Below, one piece after another: positions 44,371 through 53,626 of a stretch of DNA of 64,000 nt (position 1 is its first letter; each line of letters starts with the position of its first letter). The position numbers and the translations under genes were made by a program. The notes below the pieces were generated by a model. That model did not search any database. It had not been told where the DNA came from and saw only the letters and a program-made list of their open reading frames with translations. Where the stretch lies: contig PHDB01000005.1 in the NCBI GenBank assembly GCA_002842495.1, positions 1 through 64,000 on the forward strand, read 5' to 3'. The stretch comes from Bacteroidetes bacterium HGW-Bacteroidetes-6. GTDB taxonomy: Bacteria > Bacteroidota > Bacteroidia > Bacteroidales > DTU049.

Positions 44371-46257
44371 TCAGTAGGACCTCTCGTTTTTCCCCTCAAC
44401 CCAGTTAATAAAGGCTGTATTGACCACCTTATTGCCGCCCGGGGTGGGGTAGTTTCCTGTAAAATACCAGTCACCACTATTCTCTCTGCAGGCTTCATGC
44501 AGGTTTTCAACTGTCTGAAAAACCACCTTAACATCGGCTTTTACAGATTTGTTTTTAACCATTGAAGCAATCTTGTCTGATACCTCATCATATGTAAAAG
44601 GATCATAAATCTCTTTTACATAATTTTTGAAAGACTCTCTTGGAAGCCCCTCCTGCTCTTTACATTTGTTATAAACATCATCTATCACGCTCTCCATCCC
44701 TCTCTCAATAAGTAGTGCAATAGCAGCATTAAATGCTATGAATTCGCCCATTCGTGTCATGTCTATTCCGTAACAGTCAGGATATCTGATCTGTGGAGCC
44801 GAAGAGACTATAACAATTCTTTTAGGGTTAAGTGTATCAAGAATTCTTAAAATGCTTCTCTTCAGGGTTGTGCCTCTTACAATTGAATCATCAATAACTA
44901 CAAGATTATCACTCTTATTTATAGCCCCGTAAGTAACATCATACACATGGCGAACCATCTCATCCCGATCATTGTCAGAGGTAATAAAGGTGCGTAATTT
45001 GGCATCTTTAATTACAATTTTTTCAACCCTGGGCTCACGTGATATTATTTCAACCAACTGATCATCACTTAATTTTCCGCCAGCCTCCCTAATTAACCTC
45101 TTTTTATCCTTGAGCATGTGTCCCCTTATTCCCTCGACCATTCCATAAAATGAGACCTCAGCAGTATTGGGGATAAAAGAAAATACGGTATTATCAAGAT
45201 CGTTGTCAACAGATTTTAAAATCTGGTTAACAAGCAACATGCCCAGCTTTTTTCTCTCTTTATAAATAGATCTGTCGTTACCCCTTGAAAAATAGATTCT
45301 TTCGAACGAGCAACTGCTCCTTTTTTCAGGCTTTCTAACCTCCAAATGAGATACTGTTCCATCTTTCTTTATAATCAGGGCATAGCCCGGATCTATCTCT
45401 TTTATAAGTGAATCGTCTGCTCCGAATGCTGTTCTTATTACTGATGCCTCAGAAGCAACAACAACAGCCTCCTGATCGCTGTAATAGTAGGCCGGCCTTA
45501 TACCCCAAGGATCTCTCATAACAAAAGAGTCGCCATGACCTGTTACACCTGCAACGGCATATCCGCCGTCCCAGTTTTTGCTGCTAAGTGATAGGACATT
45601 TTGTAAATCGAGGTTTTGTTCAACAAGAGGAGTTATCTCCTCCTTGGAGAACCCTAAATCTCGATATTTACGGTAGAGATTTTGAATTTCGTCGTCAAGG
45701 TAGTAGCCTACTTTTTCGAGCAATGTAACAGTGTCGGAATAATCTCGCGGATGTTGCCCCTTATCTGTGAGGCTTTTAAACAGCTCATCAACATTAGTAA
45801 GATTAAAGTTGGCTGCAAGTGCAAGGTTTCGGGATCTCCAGTTACTTGCCCTCTTAAGAGGATGAACAAGATCGATGTTATTCTTGCCAAAGGTGGCGTA
45901 CCTTAGGTGGCCAAGATATATTTCAGATACAAATGGGAGGTTTTGTTTAGCCCACTGAGCATCTTTACCGGCAATAACCTCAGGTGAAAAGTTATTTTGA
46001 ATTGTTCTGAAAACATCCTGTATAGGCTCCGAATCACAAGACCTGACTCTGTCAAGGTATTTATATCCTGCAGGCATATCAAGCTTAACACCAACCACAC
46101 CAGCCCCCTCCTGACCTCTGTTGCGCTGCTTTTCCATTAAAATATAGAGTCGGTTGAGCCCGTACAGATATGTCCCGTATTTTTCTTTGTAAAAGCTAAG
46201 TGGTTTTTTGAGACGGATAAGTGCTATCCCGCATTCATGTTTTATCTGGTCACTCAT
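44371..46257 (-). CDS. purF: Amidophosphoribosyltransferase (PurF-like)
   Basis: 628 aa from the ATG at 46257. A start at 46296 is also possible, but a TACATTTG promoter box lies between the two, so the shorter form is preferred. The N-terminal class II glutaminase domain has its nucleophile as Cys9 (HECGIALI) and RNRGQEGAGVV. The C-terminal phosphoribosyltransferase domain has the PRPP loop LVVIDDSIVRGTTLKRSI. The enzyme starts purine synthesis from PRPP and glutamine. It is longer than E. coli PurF (about 500 aa), as is usual for this Bacteroidetes form. Confidence 0.85.
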   Translation of the reverse strand: MSDQIKHECGIALIRLKKPLSFYKEKYGTYLYGLNRLYILMEKQRNRGQEGAGVVGVKLDMPAGYKYLDRVRSCDSEPIQDVFRTIQNNFSPEVIAGKDAQWAKQNLPFVSEIYLGHLRYATFGKNNIDLVHPLKRASNWRSRNLALAANFNLTNVDELFKSLTDKGQHPRDYSDTVTLLEKVGYYLDDEIQNLYRKYRDLGFSKEEITPLVEQNLDLQNVLSLSSKNWDGGYAVAGVTGHGDSFVMRDPWGIRPAYYYSDQEAVVVASEASVIRTAFGADDSLIKEIDPGYALIIKKDGTVSHLEVRKPEKRSSCSFERIYFSRGNDRSIYKERKKLGMLLVNQILKSVDNDLDNTVFSFIPNTAEVSFYGMVEGIRGHMLKDKKRLIREAGGKLSDDQLVEIISREPRVEKIVIKDAKLRTFITSDNDRDEMVRHVYDVTYGAINKSDNLVVIDDSIVRGTTLKRSILRILDTLNPKRIVIVSSAPQIRYPDCYGIDMTRMGEFIAFNAAIALLIERGMESVIDDVYNKCKEQEGLPRESFKNYVKEIYDPFTYDEVSDKIASMVKNKSVKADVKVVFQTVENLHEACRENSGDWYFTGNYPTPGGNKVVNTAFINWVEGKNERSY

Positions 46258-46277
46258 CGTAAAAAATGTTATGCCTG

Positions 46278-46285
46278 CAAATGTA
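46278..46285 (-). promoter_or_regulatory. -7 box of the purF-like gene
   Basis: TACATTTG on the minus strand fits the Bacteroidetes -7 consensus TAnnTTTG, 20 nt before the ATG at 46257; a TTT sits at the -33 position with the right spacing. It decides the start codon of the gene. Confidence 0.55.
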
Positions 46286-46507
46286 ACAAAAAACAAAATA
46301 GATGAAAATTTTTGTGATAAATTTTATATATTTTTTGTAAATGCTATAAGCGTCAAGTAATCAGATAGATAAAATAGGGTTAACCCTCTCAAACAGGGCT
46401 TGTTGATAAGGTCTGTCAAACTTTATAACTATCAATTTAAAACCAATATGTTTCATATTTCAAATTTTGATTTAGCTTTGCACGCTTTTAATAAAAATTA
46501 TCAATCA

Positions 46508-47068
46508 ATGGAGAGAAAAATGGGTAACCCAGCGGCTGTTGGCCTGGCTGGTTTTGGATTAACAACTTTACTACTGCAATTTCACAATATCGGACTGCTT
46601 GGGTTAGGTCCGGTTGTGGCGATGGGATTTATTTTTGGGGGACTGGCGCAAATGATTGCAGGTTTTCAGGAGCACAAAAATGGTAACAATTTTGGCTATA
46701 GTGCATTTGTTTCATATGGAAGCTTCTGGATAGGACTGGGCATAATCTGGATGCTAAACCATTTTGAAATATATAAATCAAGCCATTCCGACGTCGGGTT
46801 CTTTATGCTTGCCTGGACTTTGTACACGGTAATTCTTTTTATTGCTGCACTCAGAGTACACAAAGCCATGGCTATAACTTTCGGACTACTGCTTATAGGT
46901 TTCATCCTGCTTGTAATAGGACACTTTGGTTATCCTGTATTCAATGTAATTGCGGGCTATGAATTGATCTTTTGTGCACTAGGAGCCTGGTACATGATGG
47001 CTGCAATAATAATAAACGATCTTGCAGGTAAAGCAGTTATTCCGGTAGGCGTACCTTTCATCAAATAG
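46508..47068 (+). CDS. satP: Acetate uptake transporter (GPR1/FUN34/YaaH)
   Basis: 186 aa from the ATG at 46508, giving the normal family length; upstream in-frame starts add an unconserved 36 residues. Six membrane helices, beginning with the family signature NPAAVGLAGFGLTTLLL, then GFIFGGLAQMIAGF, SYGSFWIGLGIIWML and AGYELIFCALGAWYM. The family carries acetate/succinate with protons or as channels. It is a single gene, divergent from purF. Confidence 0.88.
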   Translation: MERKMGNPAAVGLAGFGLTTLLLQFHNIGLLGLGPVVAMGFIFGGLAQMIAGFQEHKNGNNFGYSAFVSYGSFWIGLGIIWMLNHFEIYKSSHSDVGFFMLAWTLYTVILFIAALRVHKAMAITFGLLLIGFILLVIGHFGYPVFNVIAGYELIFCALGAWYMMAAIIINDLAGKAVIPVGVPFIK

Positions 47069-47107
47069 TGTCAATAAGTAGCATCTTTTAACTCTATCCA
47101 TTTTTGA

Positions 47108-47115
47108 TATCTTTG
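47108..47115 (+). promoter_or_regulatory. -7 box of lipA
   Basis: TATCTTTG matches TAnnTTTG and lies 17 nt before the lipA ATG at 47133; the -33 region is TTT. Confidence 0.5.
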
Positions 47116-47132
47116 CGTCAAATGTAATTCGG

Positions 47133-48014
47133 ATGCAAAAAAGAGATATACCAAAACCAGAATGGCTAAAGATAAAACTTAGTACAGACAAAGGCTACGG
47201 CGAAACAGGAAGGATTATCAGGGAGCACTCCCTAAATACGATTTGCAGCAGCGGAAGGTGCCCTAACCAAAATGAGTGCTGGAGTCGCGGGACTGCAACT
47301 TTTATGATACTGGGCGATATATGCACCCGCTCGTGCGGTTTTTGTGCCACCAAGACAGGCAAACCATCAGCTATTAATGATGAAGAGGCCTTTGAGGTGG
47401 CACAATCCGTTAAATTATTAGGTCTTAAACATTGTGTTATTACATCGGTAACAAGAGACGATCTTGACGACCAAGGGGCAAACCATTGGTTTAAAGTTAT
47501 TAATGAATGTAAAAAAGTCAATCCCGGCACAACAGTTGAAATACTTATACCCGATTTCAAGGCAGATGAGAAGCTGATTGATATAATAATAAGTGCAAAA
47601 TCTCATATTATCGGGCACAATATCGAGACTGTTCAAAGACTTACCTCTGCTGTGCGTTCAGGGGCCAATTATCACACCTCACTTAAAACAATAAAATACC
47701 TGTCACAATCGGGAGTTTATACAAAAAGCGGTCTAATGGTTGGACTGGGTGAGACGCCTGAAGAGGTAGAGGAGGCACTAAGGGATCTCTACAATAATGG
47801 GTGCAGAATTGTAACTATAGGTCAATATCTGAGACCCGGTCAAAACCATATTCCTGTGGTTGAATATATAACACCTCAACAGTTTGATTATTACAGAGAT
47901 TATGCTTTAACAATAGGATTTGATCATGCATTTTGCGGCCCGCTTGTAAGGTCATCATATATGGCCGAAAAGGCGTTGGAAAAGATAAACATATCACATC
48001 ATGAGACCCTATGA
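47133..48014 (+). CDS. lipA: Lipoyl synthase
   Basis: 293 aa radical-SAM enzyme that inserts two sulfurs into protein-bound octanoate. The auxiliary cluster motif CSSGRCPNQNEC supplies Cys38, 43 and 49, and the SAM cluster motif CTRSCGFC gives Cys64, 68 and 71. It continues with VITSVTRDDLDDQGA, GLMVGLGET and the YLRPGQNHIPV end, and the C-terminal serine is within RSSYMAE. It overlaps lipB by 14 bp. Confidence 0.96.
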   Translation: MQKRDIPKPEWLKIKLSTDKGYGETGRIIREHSLNTICSSGRCPNQNECWSRGTATFMILGDICTRSCGFCATKTGKPSAINDEEAFEVAQSVKLLGLKHCVITSVTRDDLDDQGANHWFKVINECKKVNPGTTVEILIPDFKADEKLIDIIISAKSHIIGHNIETVQRLTSAVRSGANYHTSLKTIKYLSQSGVYTKSGLMVGLGETPEEVEEALRDLYNNGCRIVTIGQYLRPGQNHIPVVEYITPQQFDYYRDYALTIGFDHAFCGPLVRSSYMAEKALEKINISHHETL

Positions 48015-48669
48015 AATAATTAAGCCCGGATTGGTCGATTATAAAGAGGCCTGGGATATGCAAAAACAGATTTTCAATGATTTGATTGCTTCAAAAAAAG
48101 ATGGGACATCCTCACCAATGGCCTTAATTCTGCTTGAACACCCCCATGTATATACTATGGGCATACATGGAAACCAAAATAATATTCTATTCAGCCCCGA
48201 TCTGCTAAAACGTATTGATGCCTCTTTTTACAACATTGAGAGGGGAGGAGATGTAACCTATCACGGTCCGGGGCAACTTGTAGGGTATCCAATATTAGAC
48301 CTTGAGTACTTCAAAATAGGAATTAAGGAGTATATTCGCCGTATAGAAGAGGCTGTTATTAAAACAATTGCACATTATGGCATCAAGGGTGATATATCTA
48401 AAAATGCAGTTGGTGTTTGGATAGATTCAGAGACTCCACAGGCAAGAAAAATTTGTGCCATAGGAGTAAAGGTCTCTCGATTTGCTACCATGCACGGTTT
48501 TGCGCTGAATGTTACTACAGATCTTGACTATTACAGATATATCAACCCTTGTGGTTTTATTGACAAAGGGGTAACATCAATTGAAAAGGAGACCGGCTTA
48601 AGGCCATCGGTTGATGAGGTCTCCAATGTGTTTCAAAAACACTTTGAAGAGCTTTTTAAAAAGTGCTAA
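48001..48669 (+). CDS. lipB: Octanoyl-[acyl-carrier-protein] transferase
   Basis: 222 aa. It transfers octanoate from ACP to lipoyl-dependent enzymes, the step before LipA. The motifs GGDVTYHGPGQLVGYPILDL, KICAIGVKVSR (with the catalytic Cys/Lys pair) and TMHGFALNV are all present. The overlap with lipA shows a coupled two-gene lipoate operon. Confidence 0.95.
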   Translation: MRPYEIIKPGLVDYKEAWDMQKQIFNDLIASKKDGTSSPMALILLEHPHVYTMGIHGNQNNILFSPDLLKRIDASFYNIERGGDVTYHGPGQLVGYPILDLEYFKIGIKEYIRRIEEAVIKTIAHYGIKGDISKNAVGVWIDSETPQARKICAIGVKVSRFATMHGFALNVTTDLDYYRYINPCGFIDKGVTSIEKETGLRPSVDEVSNVFQKHFEELFKKC

Positions 48670-48677
48670 AGGCTTTA

Positions 48678-51614
48678 CTATTTAATGATTCCTCTGTTTT
48701 TTCTTCCATCAATATAGATGAAAAGCGGGTTATCAAATCTTACATGTCTTACGTACTTGCTCTCATAGACAGCATCATGCGAATCCAATTTCTCTGAATT
48801 AAAAAGTCCGTCATTCATATATGGATTAATTGTAAGATATCCAACTCCGAATGAAGTGAGGTTTTGGAAGAAATGCGTTCCCTGACTTGGTTCAATTCTG
48901 AAATTTTTAAGTCCGCACTCTACGATTACTTTTGCCTCAGAAATATTTGGCCATTTGATAGGTATTCCCAGCCATGGGTCACTTGAGCCCCATCTTCCGG
49001 GACCGATGAGAATGTAATGTCTTTTTTTATCTCTAAGCTTTTGATTCAGTCTGTTTATCTCCTCTGCAATCTCCAGCGTGTGAGCGCTGTCAAAGCTCTC
49101 CTCTTTGATATAAATAATATCCTCAATCCCTTCAATCGAGCCGATCCCGAGTGCATTTTCTGAGTAAATAACTGAATCTTCAGTATCAATGCTATCCCAG
49201 TCTAGCGACTTGTTGTCATTGTTGTTTGTTATTGGCCTTATCTGAAGCAGACTGAAAATCTTATCCTCTCCCTTAGGAACATCCATATTTACTGCAAATT
49301 CTATTTCAACTGCCGAATGCATCTCTTTATGGCATATCTGAAGCATGTCACTAAGTATTTCAGCCAAAGGCATGGTGTCATATTTCAGAATATGTGAGAA
49401 TGTGATAATCTTTCTTCCCTCCTCAAGGTTACTATCTACCAGTCTTGAACTCTGCATATCCCAGGTAGAGGCAACAAAGTTCATATTTCTGAAGTGCTTT
49501 ATCTGGTTAACATCAAACTTTCTGAGGTTTACTGAGTCGTCAACAGATGTTTTAAACTCTTCTGGTTTGAGGTCAAGCGCATACATTTCGTTCTGAGTGT
49601 CTCTAAGTGCCAATTGAGGAGTAGAGAGCTGAAGCACATGCTTAGGGTGTTTAGGAGAAAACCTTAGAGTTTTACCACCCTCTACAACTATTTTTCCAAG
49701 CCCGAATGCCATATTTACAATTCCCTCTTCTGGCAGCTCCGATCCGATTGGGTAGTAGTTTACGCTTCTTGCAACACCCGATATTGTTGGAAAAAAGAAA
49801 CCCGAGTCTTCGGTTCCAACAATATCCTGTAAAACTACAGCCATTTTCTCTTCACTTATGAGGTTAGATGTGGCCTGAATGTAAGCTCTGCTTGAGGAGA
49901 AGTAAATTGAGGCATAAACACTCTTGATGGCTTTACCAAGAAGTCTTAACATCTGGTCTGAATTCTTGGTGTGAGGAATCATATAAGTTGAATATATGCC
50001 TGCAAATGGCTGGTAATGCGAATCTTCAAGCTTTGAGCTTGATCTTACCGCAAGTGGCCCGTATGAGTTGGCAATATATGTCCTAAGATCTGTAACAAGA
50101 GTCTCTGGTAATCTTGAACTTACAAATTCAGAGAGTATCTCATCATCTGAAATTTCAGAGTTGATTACATACTGAAGTCCGTTAATTTTTATGAATTCGT
50201 CAAAATAGTCGGTAGCAATAACCACAGTCCTTGGGATCATTATTTTAACCCCCTCGTACTTTTCCAGAAGGTTGTATTTTTGGAGCATGTTATTAACAAA
50301 TGCAATTCCCCTTGCTTTGCCCCCCAAAGATCCCTCACCCAGACGGGCAAACCAGATATAATTGCTGTAAGAGCTCTTGTCAAACCTTGCAACAACACCG
50401 TGACCCAGTACTATTCTGTAATCTTTTATTGCCTGCACAATAAACTCTCTCAGCTCATCTATTGAGTCAAAGTGGCTTTGATGAGTAGATTTTACCTTTG
50501 ACGCCAGGGAGAAAAGTCCCCTTGAATACATCCACTTTGAGAGCCTGTTTCTGGAACCATGATAAATCAGAACATCTTCGGGAATCTCCATAATAAGATC
50601 CTGAAGGTCTCTAAGATCTTTAGCCCGACCTATTATATCGCCGTTATCCAGATCTTTAAACACAAAATCACCAAAGGCAAACTCTTCACTTATATATTCA
50701 GACAATTGAATGAGAAGTGTTTTGGAATATTTCTCGAGGAATCCTACACCCAGTTTCTTAGCAACATCCCTCATACTCTCCTGGGATGACTGCAAAAGGA
50801 AAGGCATATGAGGGTCGTCGCTTTTGATTAGTTTGCATAGATCAATCCCTGCATCCATTTTTTCACTGCTTGCAGGGTCGTTTTTATTAATTACAAAAGC
50901 TACATCTGAAATCACTCCAAGCAGGTTCTCTTTGTATCTTTCGTACAGATAAACTGCCTCTGAATAGTTAGTAGCCATCAAAATTTTTGGTCGGGCTCTT
51001 TTTCTTAGTTTTTGCTGCTGCTCGTTAAGGGTCTCTTTAAGAAATTCAGAACCCTGTTGGAGAACTATCTTGTAAATAGCGGGGAGGTATGTAGAGTAAT
51101 ACCTTACGGAATCTTCAACCAGCAATATGGACTGAACTCCTACATCCAGGATATCGTGGTCGGCATTCATTCTATCTTCCAGCAACTTTATTATTGCAAG
51201 AATTAGGTCAGCATTTCCGTGCCAGCTGAATATATAATCAATACCCGATCTGTCAGCATCCTCAATCTTCTTGTAAAGCTCTTTTGAGAAGTGCGTTAAC
51301 AGCACAAGAGGAATTTCGGGTCTCTCTCTTTTAAGCAGCTTTGAAAACCTGAAAACATCCATGTCACCAATGTTGAACATGCTTATTATCAGGTCAAAAT
51401 CCATATTGTCTTTGAGTAATAAAAAAGCTTCTGCAGATGATGTTACCCATGTGAAGGTAGGAGGGTTGCTCAGGTTAAGGTCTGTATACTCTTTGTATAT
51501 CTGAACCTCTATTCTCCCATCCTCTTCAAGGGTGTAAGCATCGTAACTGCTGCAAATCATCAGCACTTTACGGATGCGTTTCTGCATCAGGCTTTTATAG
51601 TTAATACTCGACAT
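48678..51614 (-). CDS. PEP/pyruvate-binding protein with N-terminal receiver-like part
   Basis: 978 aa. Residues about 13-130 look like a response-regulator receiver (VLMICSSYD, DFDLIISMFNIGDMD, LTHFSKELYKK), and a second similar stretch appears near 210-310 (KILMATNYSEAVYLY). The second half carries a pyruvate phosphate dikinase N-terminal/ATP-grasp-like domain with GSLGGKARGIAF, YGPLAVRSSSKLEDS, YQPFAGIYSTY and EIEFAVNM. The phosphohistidine and PEP-binding domains of PPDK or PEP synthase are absent, so it is not a normal PEP synthase. Such proteins are widespread in Bacteroidales; function unknown. Confidence 0.7.
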   Translation of the reverse strand: MSSINYKSLMQKRIRKVLMICSSYDAYTLEEDGRIEVQIYKEYTDLNLSNPPTFTWVTSSAEAFLLLKDNMDFDLIISMFNIGDMDVFRFSKLLKRERPEIPLVLLTHFSKELYKKIEDADRSGIDYIFSWHGNADLILAIIKLLEDRMNADHDILDVGVQSILLVEDSVRYYSTYLPAIYKIVLQQGSEFLKETLNEQQQKLRKRARPKILMATNYSEAVYLYERYKENLLGVISDVAFVINKNDPASSEKMDAGIDLCKLIKSDDPHMPFLLQSSQESMRDVAKKLGVGFLEKYSKTLLIQLSEYISEEFAFGDFVFKDLDNGDIIGRAKDLRDLQDLIMEIPEDVLIYHGSRNRLSKWMYSRGLFSLASKVKSTHQSHFDSIDELREFIVQAIKDYRIVLGHGVVARFDKSSYSNYIWFARLGEGSLGGKARGIAFVNNMLQKYNLLEKYEGVKIMIPRTVVIATDYFDEFIKINGLQYVINSEISDDEILSEFVSSRLPETLVTDLRTYIANSYGPLAVRSSSKLEDSHYQPFAGIYSTYMIPHTKNSDQMLRLLGKAIKSVYASIYFSSSRAYIQATSNLISEEKMAVVLQDIVGTEDSGFFFPTISGVARSVNYYPIGSELPEEGIVNMAFGLGKIVVEGGKTLRFSPKHPKHVLQLSTPQLALRDTQNEMYALDLKPEEFKTSVDDSVNLRKFDVNQIKHFRNMNFVASTWDMQSSRLVDSNLEEGRKIITFSHILKYDTMPLAEILSDMLQICHKEMHSAVEIEFAVNMDVPKGEDKIFSLLQIRPITNNNDNKSLDWDSIDTEDSVIYSENALGIGSIEGIEDIIYIKEESFDSAHTLEIAEEINRLNQKLRDKKRHYILIGPGRWGSSDPWLGIPIKWPNISEAKVIVECGLKNFRIEPSQGTHFFQNLTSFGVGYLTINPYMNDGLFNSEKLDSHDAVYESKYVRHVRFDNPLFIYIDGRKNRGIIK

Positions 51615-51621
51615 GTTTCAA

Positions 51622-52464
51622 TTATCTGTAATCGTAAAATCCAATACCGGTTTTTCTACCCAAATGACCTGCTCTCACCATTTTCCTCAACAGCGGGTGA
51701 GGGCGGTATTTTGTATCACCAAACTCACTGTAGAGAACCTCCATAATTGCAAGGCATACATCTAAACCGATAAGGTCTCCAAGTGCAAGTGGTCCCATAG
51801 GGTGGTTTGCTCCCATTTTCATTGCCTCGTCAATCTCCTCTTTGGTAGCAACGCCGTCTGCAAGAATTCCTACAGCCTCGTTAACAAGTGGAATAAGTAT
51901 TCTGTTTACAACAAATCCCGGAGCTTCATTAACACTTACCGGGGTTTTTCCGATTTTAACTGCAAGTTCGCAAACGGTTTTGTGTACCTCATCAGAGGTA
52001 ACCTGACCTTTTATAACCTCAACAAGTTTCATTACAGGAGCAGGGTTGAAAAAATGCATTCCTATAACCCTTTCGGCCCTTTTGGTTGATGCTGCGATTT
52101 GGGTAATTGAAAGTGAAGAGGTGTTTGATGCAAAGATTGTTTCGCTTTTACACAATTTGTCAAGCACTCCGAAAACCTCTTTTTTAAGAGAGATATCTTC
52201 GAAAATTGCCTCTATTACAAGATCAGAATCGGCACAATCATCATAGGTGAGAGTCTCTTTGATGTTTGACATAATTTCTGCCTTGGTTTCGGCAGTAATT
52301 TTGCCCTTTTCCTCAAGCTTTGTGAGGTTACGGAAGATATTATTGTGTCCCCACTGAAGTTCGGCCTCTGTCAGACCCTTCATAACAACACTTAATCCTG
52401 CCTGAGCAAATGCCAGTACAATGCCACTTCCCATTGTACCTGTTCCGATAACGCAAATTTTCAT
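51622..52464 (-). CDS. 3-hydroxyacyl-CoA (3-hydroxybutyryl-CoA) dehydrogenase
   Basis: 280 aa. NAD-binding GTGTMGSGI at residues 7-15, then [28 protein letters not shown], the catalytic His in [17 protein letters not shown] and [12 protein letters not shown]. The short single-domain form is typical of butyrate/crotonyl pathways (Hbd). With the enoyl-CoA hydratase gene 28 bp upstream it makes a two-step acyl-CoA beta-oxidation or reverse pathway unit. Thiolase and dehydrogenase are not in the window. Confidence 0.9.
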   Translation of the reverse strand: MKICVIGTGTMGSGIVLAFAQAGLSVVMKGLTEAELQWGHNNIFRNLTKLEEKGKITAETKAEIMSNIKETLTYDDCADSDLVIEAIFEDISLKKEVFGVLDKLCKSETIFASNTSSLSITQIAASTKRAERVIGMHFFNPAPVMKLVEVIKGQVTSDEVHKTVCELAVKIGKTPVSVNEAPGFVVNRILIPLVNEAVGILADGVATKEEIDEAMKMGANHPMGPLALGDLIGLDVCLAIMEVLYSEFGDTKYRPHPLLRKMVRAGHLGRKTGIGFYDYR

Positions 52465-52492
52465 AACTTATTTGTTTATTGTTGATTAAATA

Positions 52493-53272
52493 CTATTTGT
52501 TTTTAAATTCAGGTTTTCTTTTAGCAAGAAATGCCTCCATACCCTCTTTTTGATCTTCGGTAGAGAAACAGAGTCCAAATAGGTTGCTTTCAACTGCCAA
52601 ACCAGAATCGGTGTCTGTTTCGGAAGCTAGATTAATTGACTCTTTTGCCAACCTGACAGCCTGTGGAGCATTGGCTGCAATCTTTGCAGCAATATCATAT
52701 GCTTTGTTCAACAACTCCTCTGCCGGAACAACAAAGTTTACAAGGCCAATTTTTAAAGCCTCCTCTGAATCAACTATTCTTCCGGTGAAAATCAGATCTT
52801 TAGCAATAGATATTCCAACTATTTTCTGTAATCTTACAGTGCCTGAAAAACCAGGTGTTATTCCAAGCGAAACCTCCGGTTGGCCAAACTTTGCCTTTTC
52901 AGAAGCAACTCTTATATCACATGATATTGCAAGCTCACATCCTCCGCCCAAAGCAAAACCATTAACTGCAGCAATGACCGGAATTGGCAATTTTTCAATT
53001 TTTCTAAAGAGAGATGACCCCTTTAATCCAAACTCCTTGGCTTGGGCAGGGCTCATGACAGACATCTCAGTGATATCGGCTCCTGCAACAAATGCCCTAC
53101 CGGCACCTGTGATAATAACTACCCTAATGTCTTTGTCTTGTGCAATAATGTCAAAAACATTGCCAAGTTCATAAATTATATGGGAGTTTAGAGCATTGAG
53201 TGATTCGGGATTGTTTATTGTTACAGTACAGATACCGTTTTCTGTAACCGAAAGGATTTTGTTTTCGTTCAT
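52493..53272 (-). CDS. Enoyl-CoA hydratase/crotonase
   Basis: 259 aa crotonase-fold enzyme. The oxyanion-hole segments are GAGRAFVAGADITEM and GFALGGGCELAISCDIR, with the catalytic glutamates in LGGGCELA and FGQPEVSLGITPGF. It hydrates crotonyl-CoA to 3-hydroxybutyryl-CoA and pairs with the dehydrogenase gene downstream. The full length is normal. Confidence 0.9.
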   Translation of the reverse strand: MNENKILSVTENGICTVTINNPESLNALNSHIIYELGNVFDIIAQDKDIRVVIITGAGRAFVAGADITEMSVMSPAQAKEFGLKGSSLFRKIEKLPIPVIAAVNGFALGGGCELAISCDIRVASEKAKFGQPEVSLGITPGFSGTVRLQKIVGISIAKDLIFTGRIVDSEEALKIGLVNFVVPAEELLNKAYDIAAKIAANAPQAVRLAKESINLASETDTDSGLAVESNLFGLCFSTEDQKEGMEAFLAKRKPEFKNK

Positions 53273-53373
53273 AGGTTTAATAATTCAGATTCAGACTTTA
53301 AATATAATTCATTTTTTTGAGGATAAATTCTTAATCATTTTTTTGATTGACACAAGTTGACAAAATGCTGCAA

Positions 53374-53381
53374 TATTTTTG
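53374..53381 (+). promoter_or_regulatory. -7 box of a small gene
   Basis: TATTTTTG matches TAnnTTTG, 23 nt before the ATG at 53405. No good -33 TTG at 19-nt spacing was found. Confidence 0.4.
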
Positions 53382-53404
53382 CATTATAATTAAAATTGGA
53401 AATC

Positions 53405-53560
53405 ATGAAAAAGAAAGAAAATCAAAAAGTTGAAAAGTCAGTCGTGATAGATTCAGAAAAAGACTACCTGGCAATTACAATTGATTTACTCTTTAGCAGG
53501 GAGACGATTGACTACAGAGGTGATGAGTTTATTGACCCTAGGTTTGTTGTCAATTTTTAG
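53405..53560 (+). CDS. Small protein, unknown
   Basis: 51 aa: a lysine-rich start (MKKKENQKVEKSVVI) and a beta-like body with LAITIDLLFSRETIDYRGDE and FIDPRFVVNF. It has a plausible -7 box and a GGAA sequence just before the ATG. It is not recognised; no overlap with other genes. It may be a genuine small gene. Confidence 0.4.
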   Translation: MKKKENQKVEKSVVIDSEKDYLAITIDLLFSRETIDYRGDEFIDPRFVVNF

Positions 53561-53590
53561 GCCCGTATTTCGTTTAACCGGGATATTGCA

Positions 53591-53598
53591 TAACTTTG
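53591..53598 (+). promoter_or_regulatory. -7 box of the SDR/corrinoid operon
   Basis: TAACTTTG fits TAnnTTTG and lies 28 nt before the SDR start at 53627. The -33 position shows TTC, close to TTG. Confidence 0.45.
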
Positions 53599-53626
53599 GC
53601 TTTAGAACTTCATAAAATAAAAATTT

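Noticed and set aside
52584-53174. A 196-codon open frame on the plus strand
   Set aside because: It lies entirely antisense to the well-conserved enoyl-CoA hydratase gene and shows no motif; it is a by-product of codon use.
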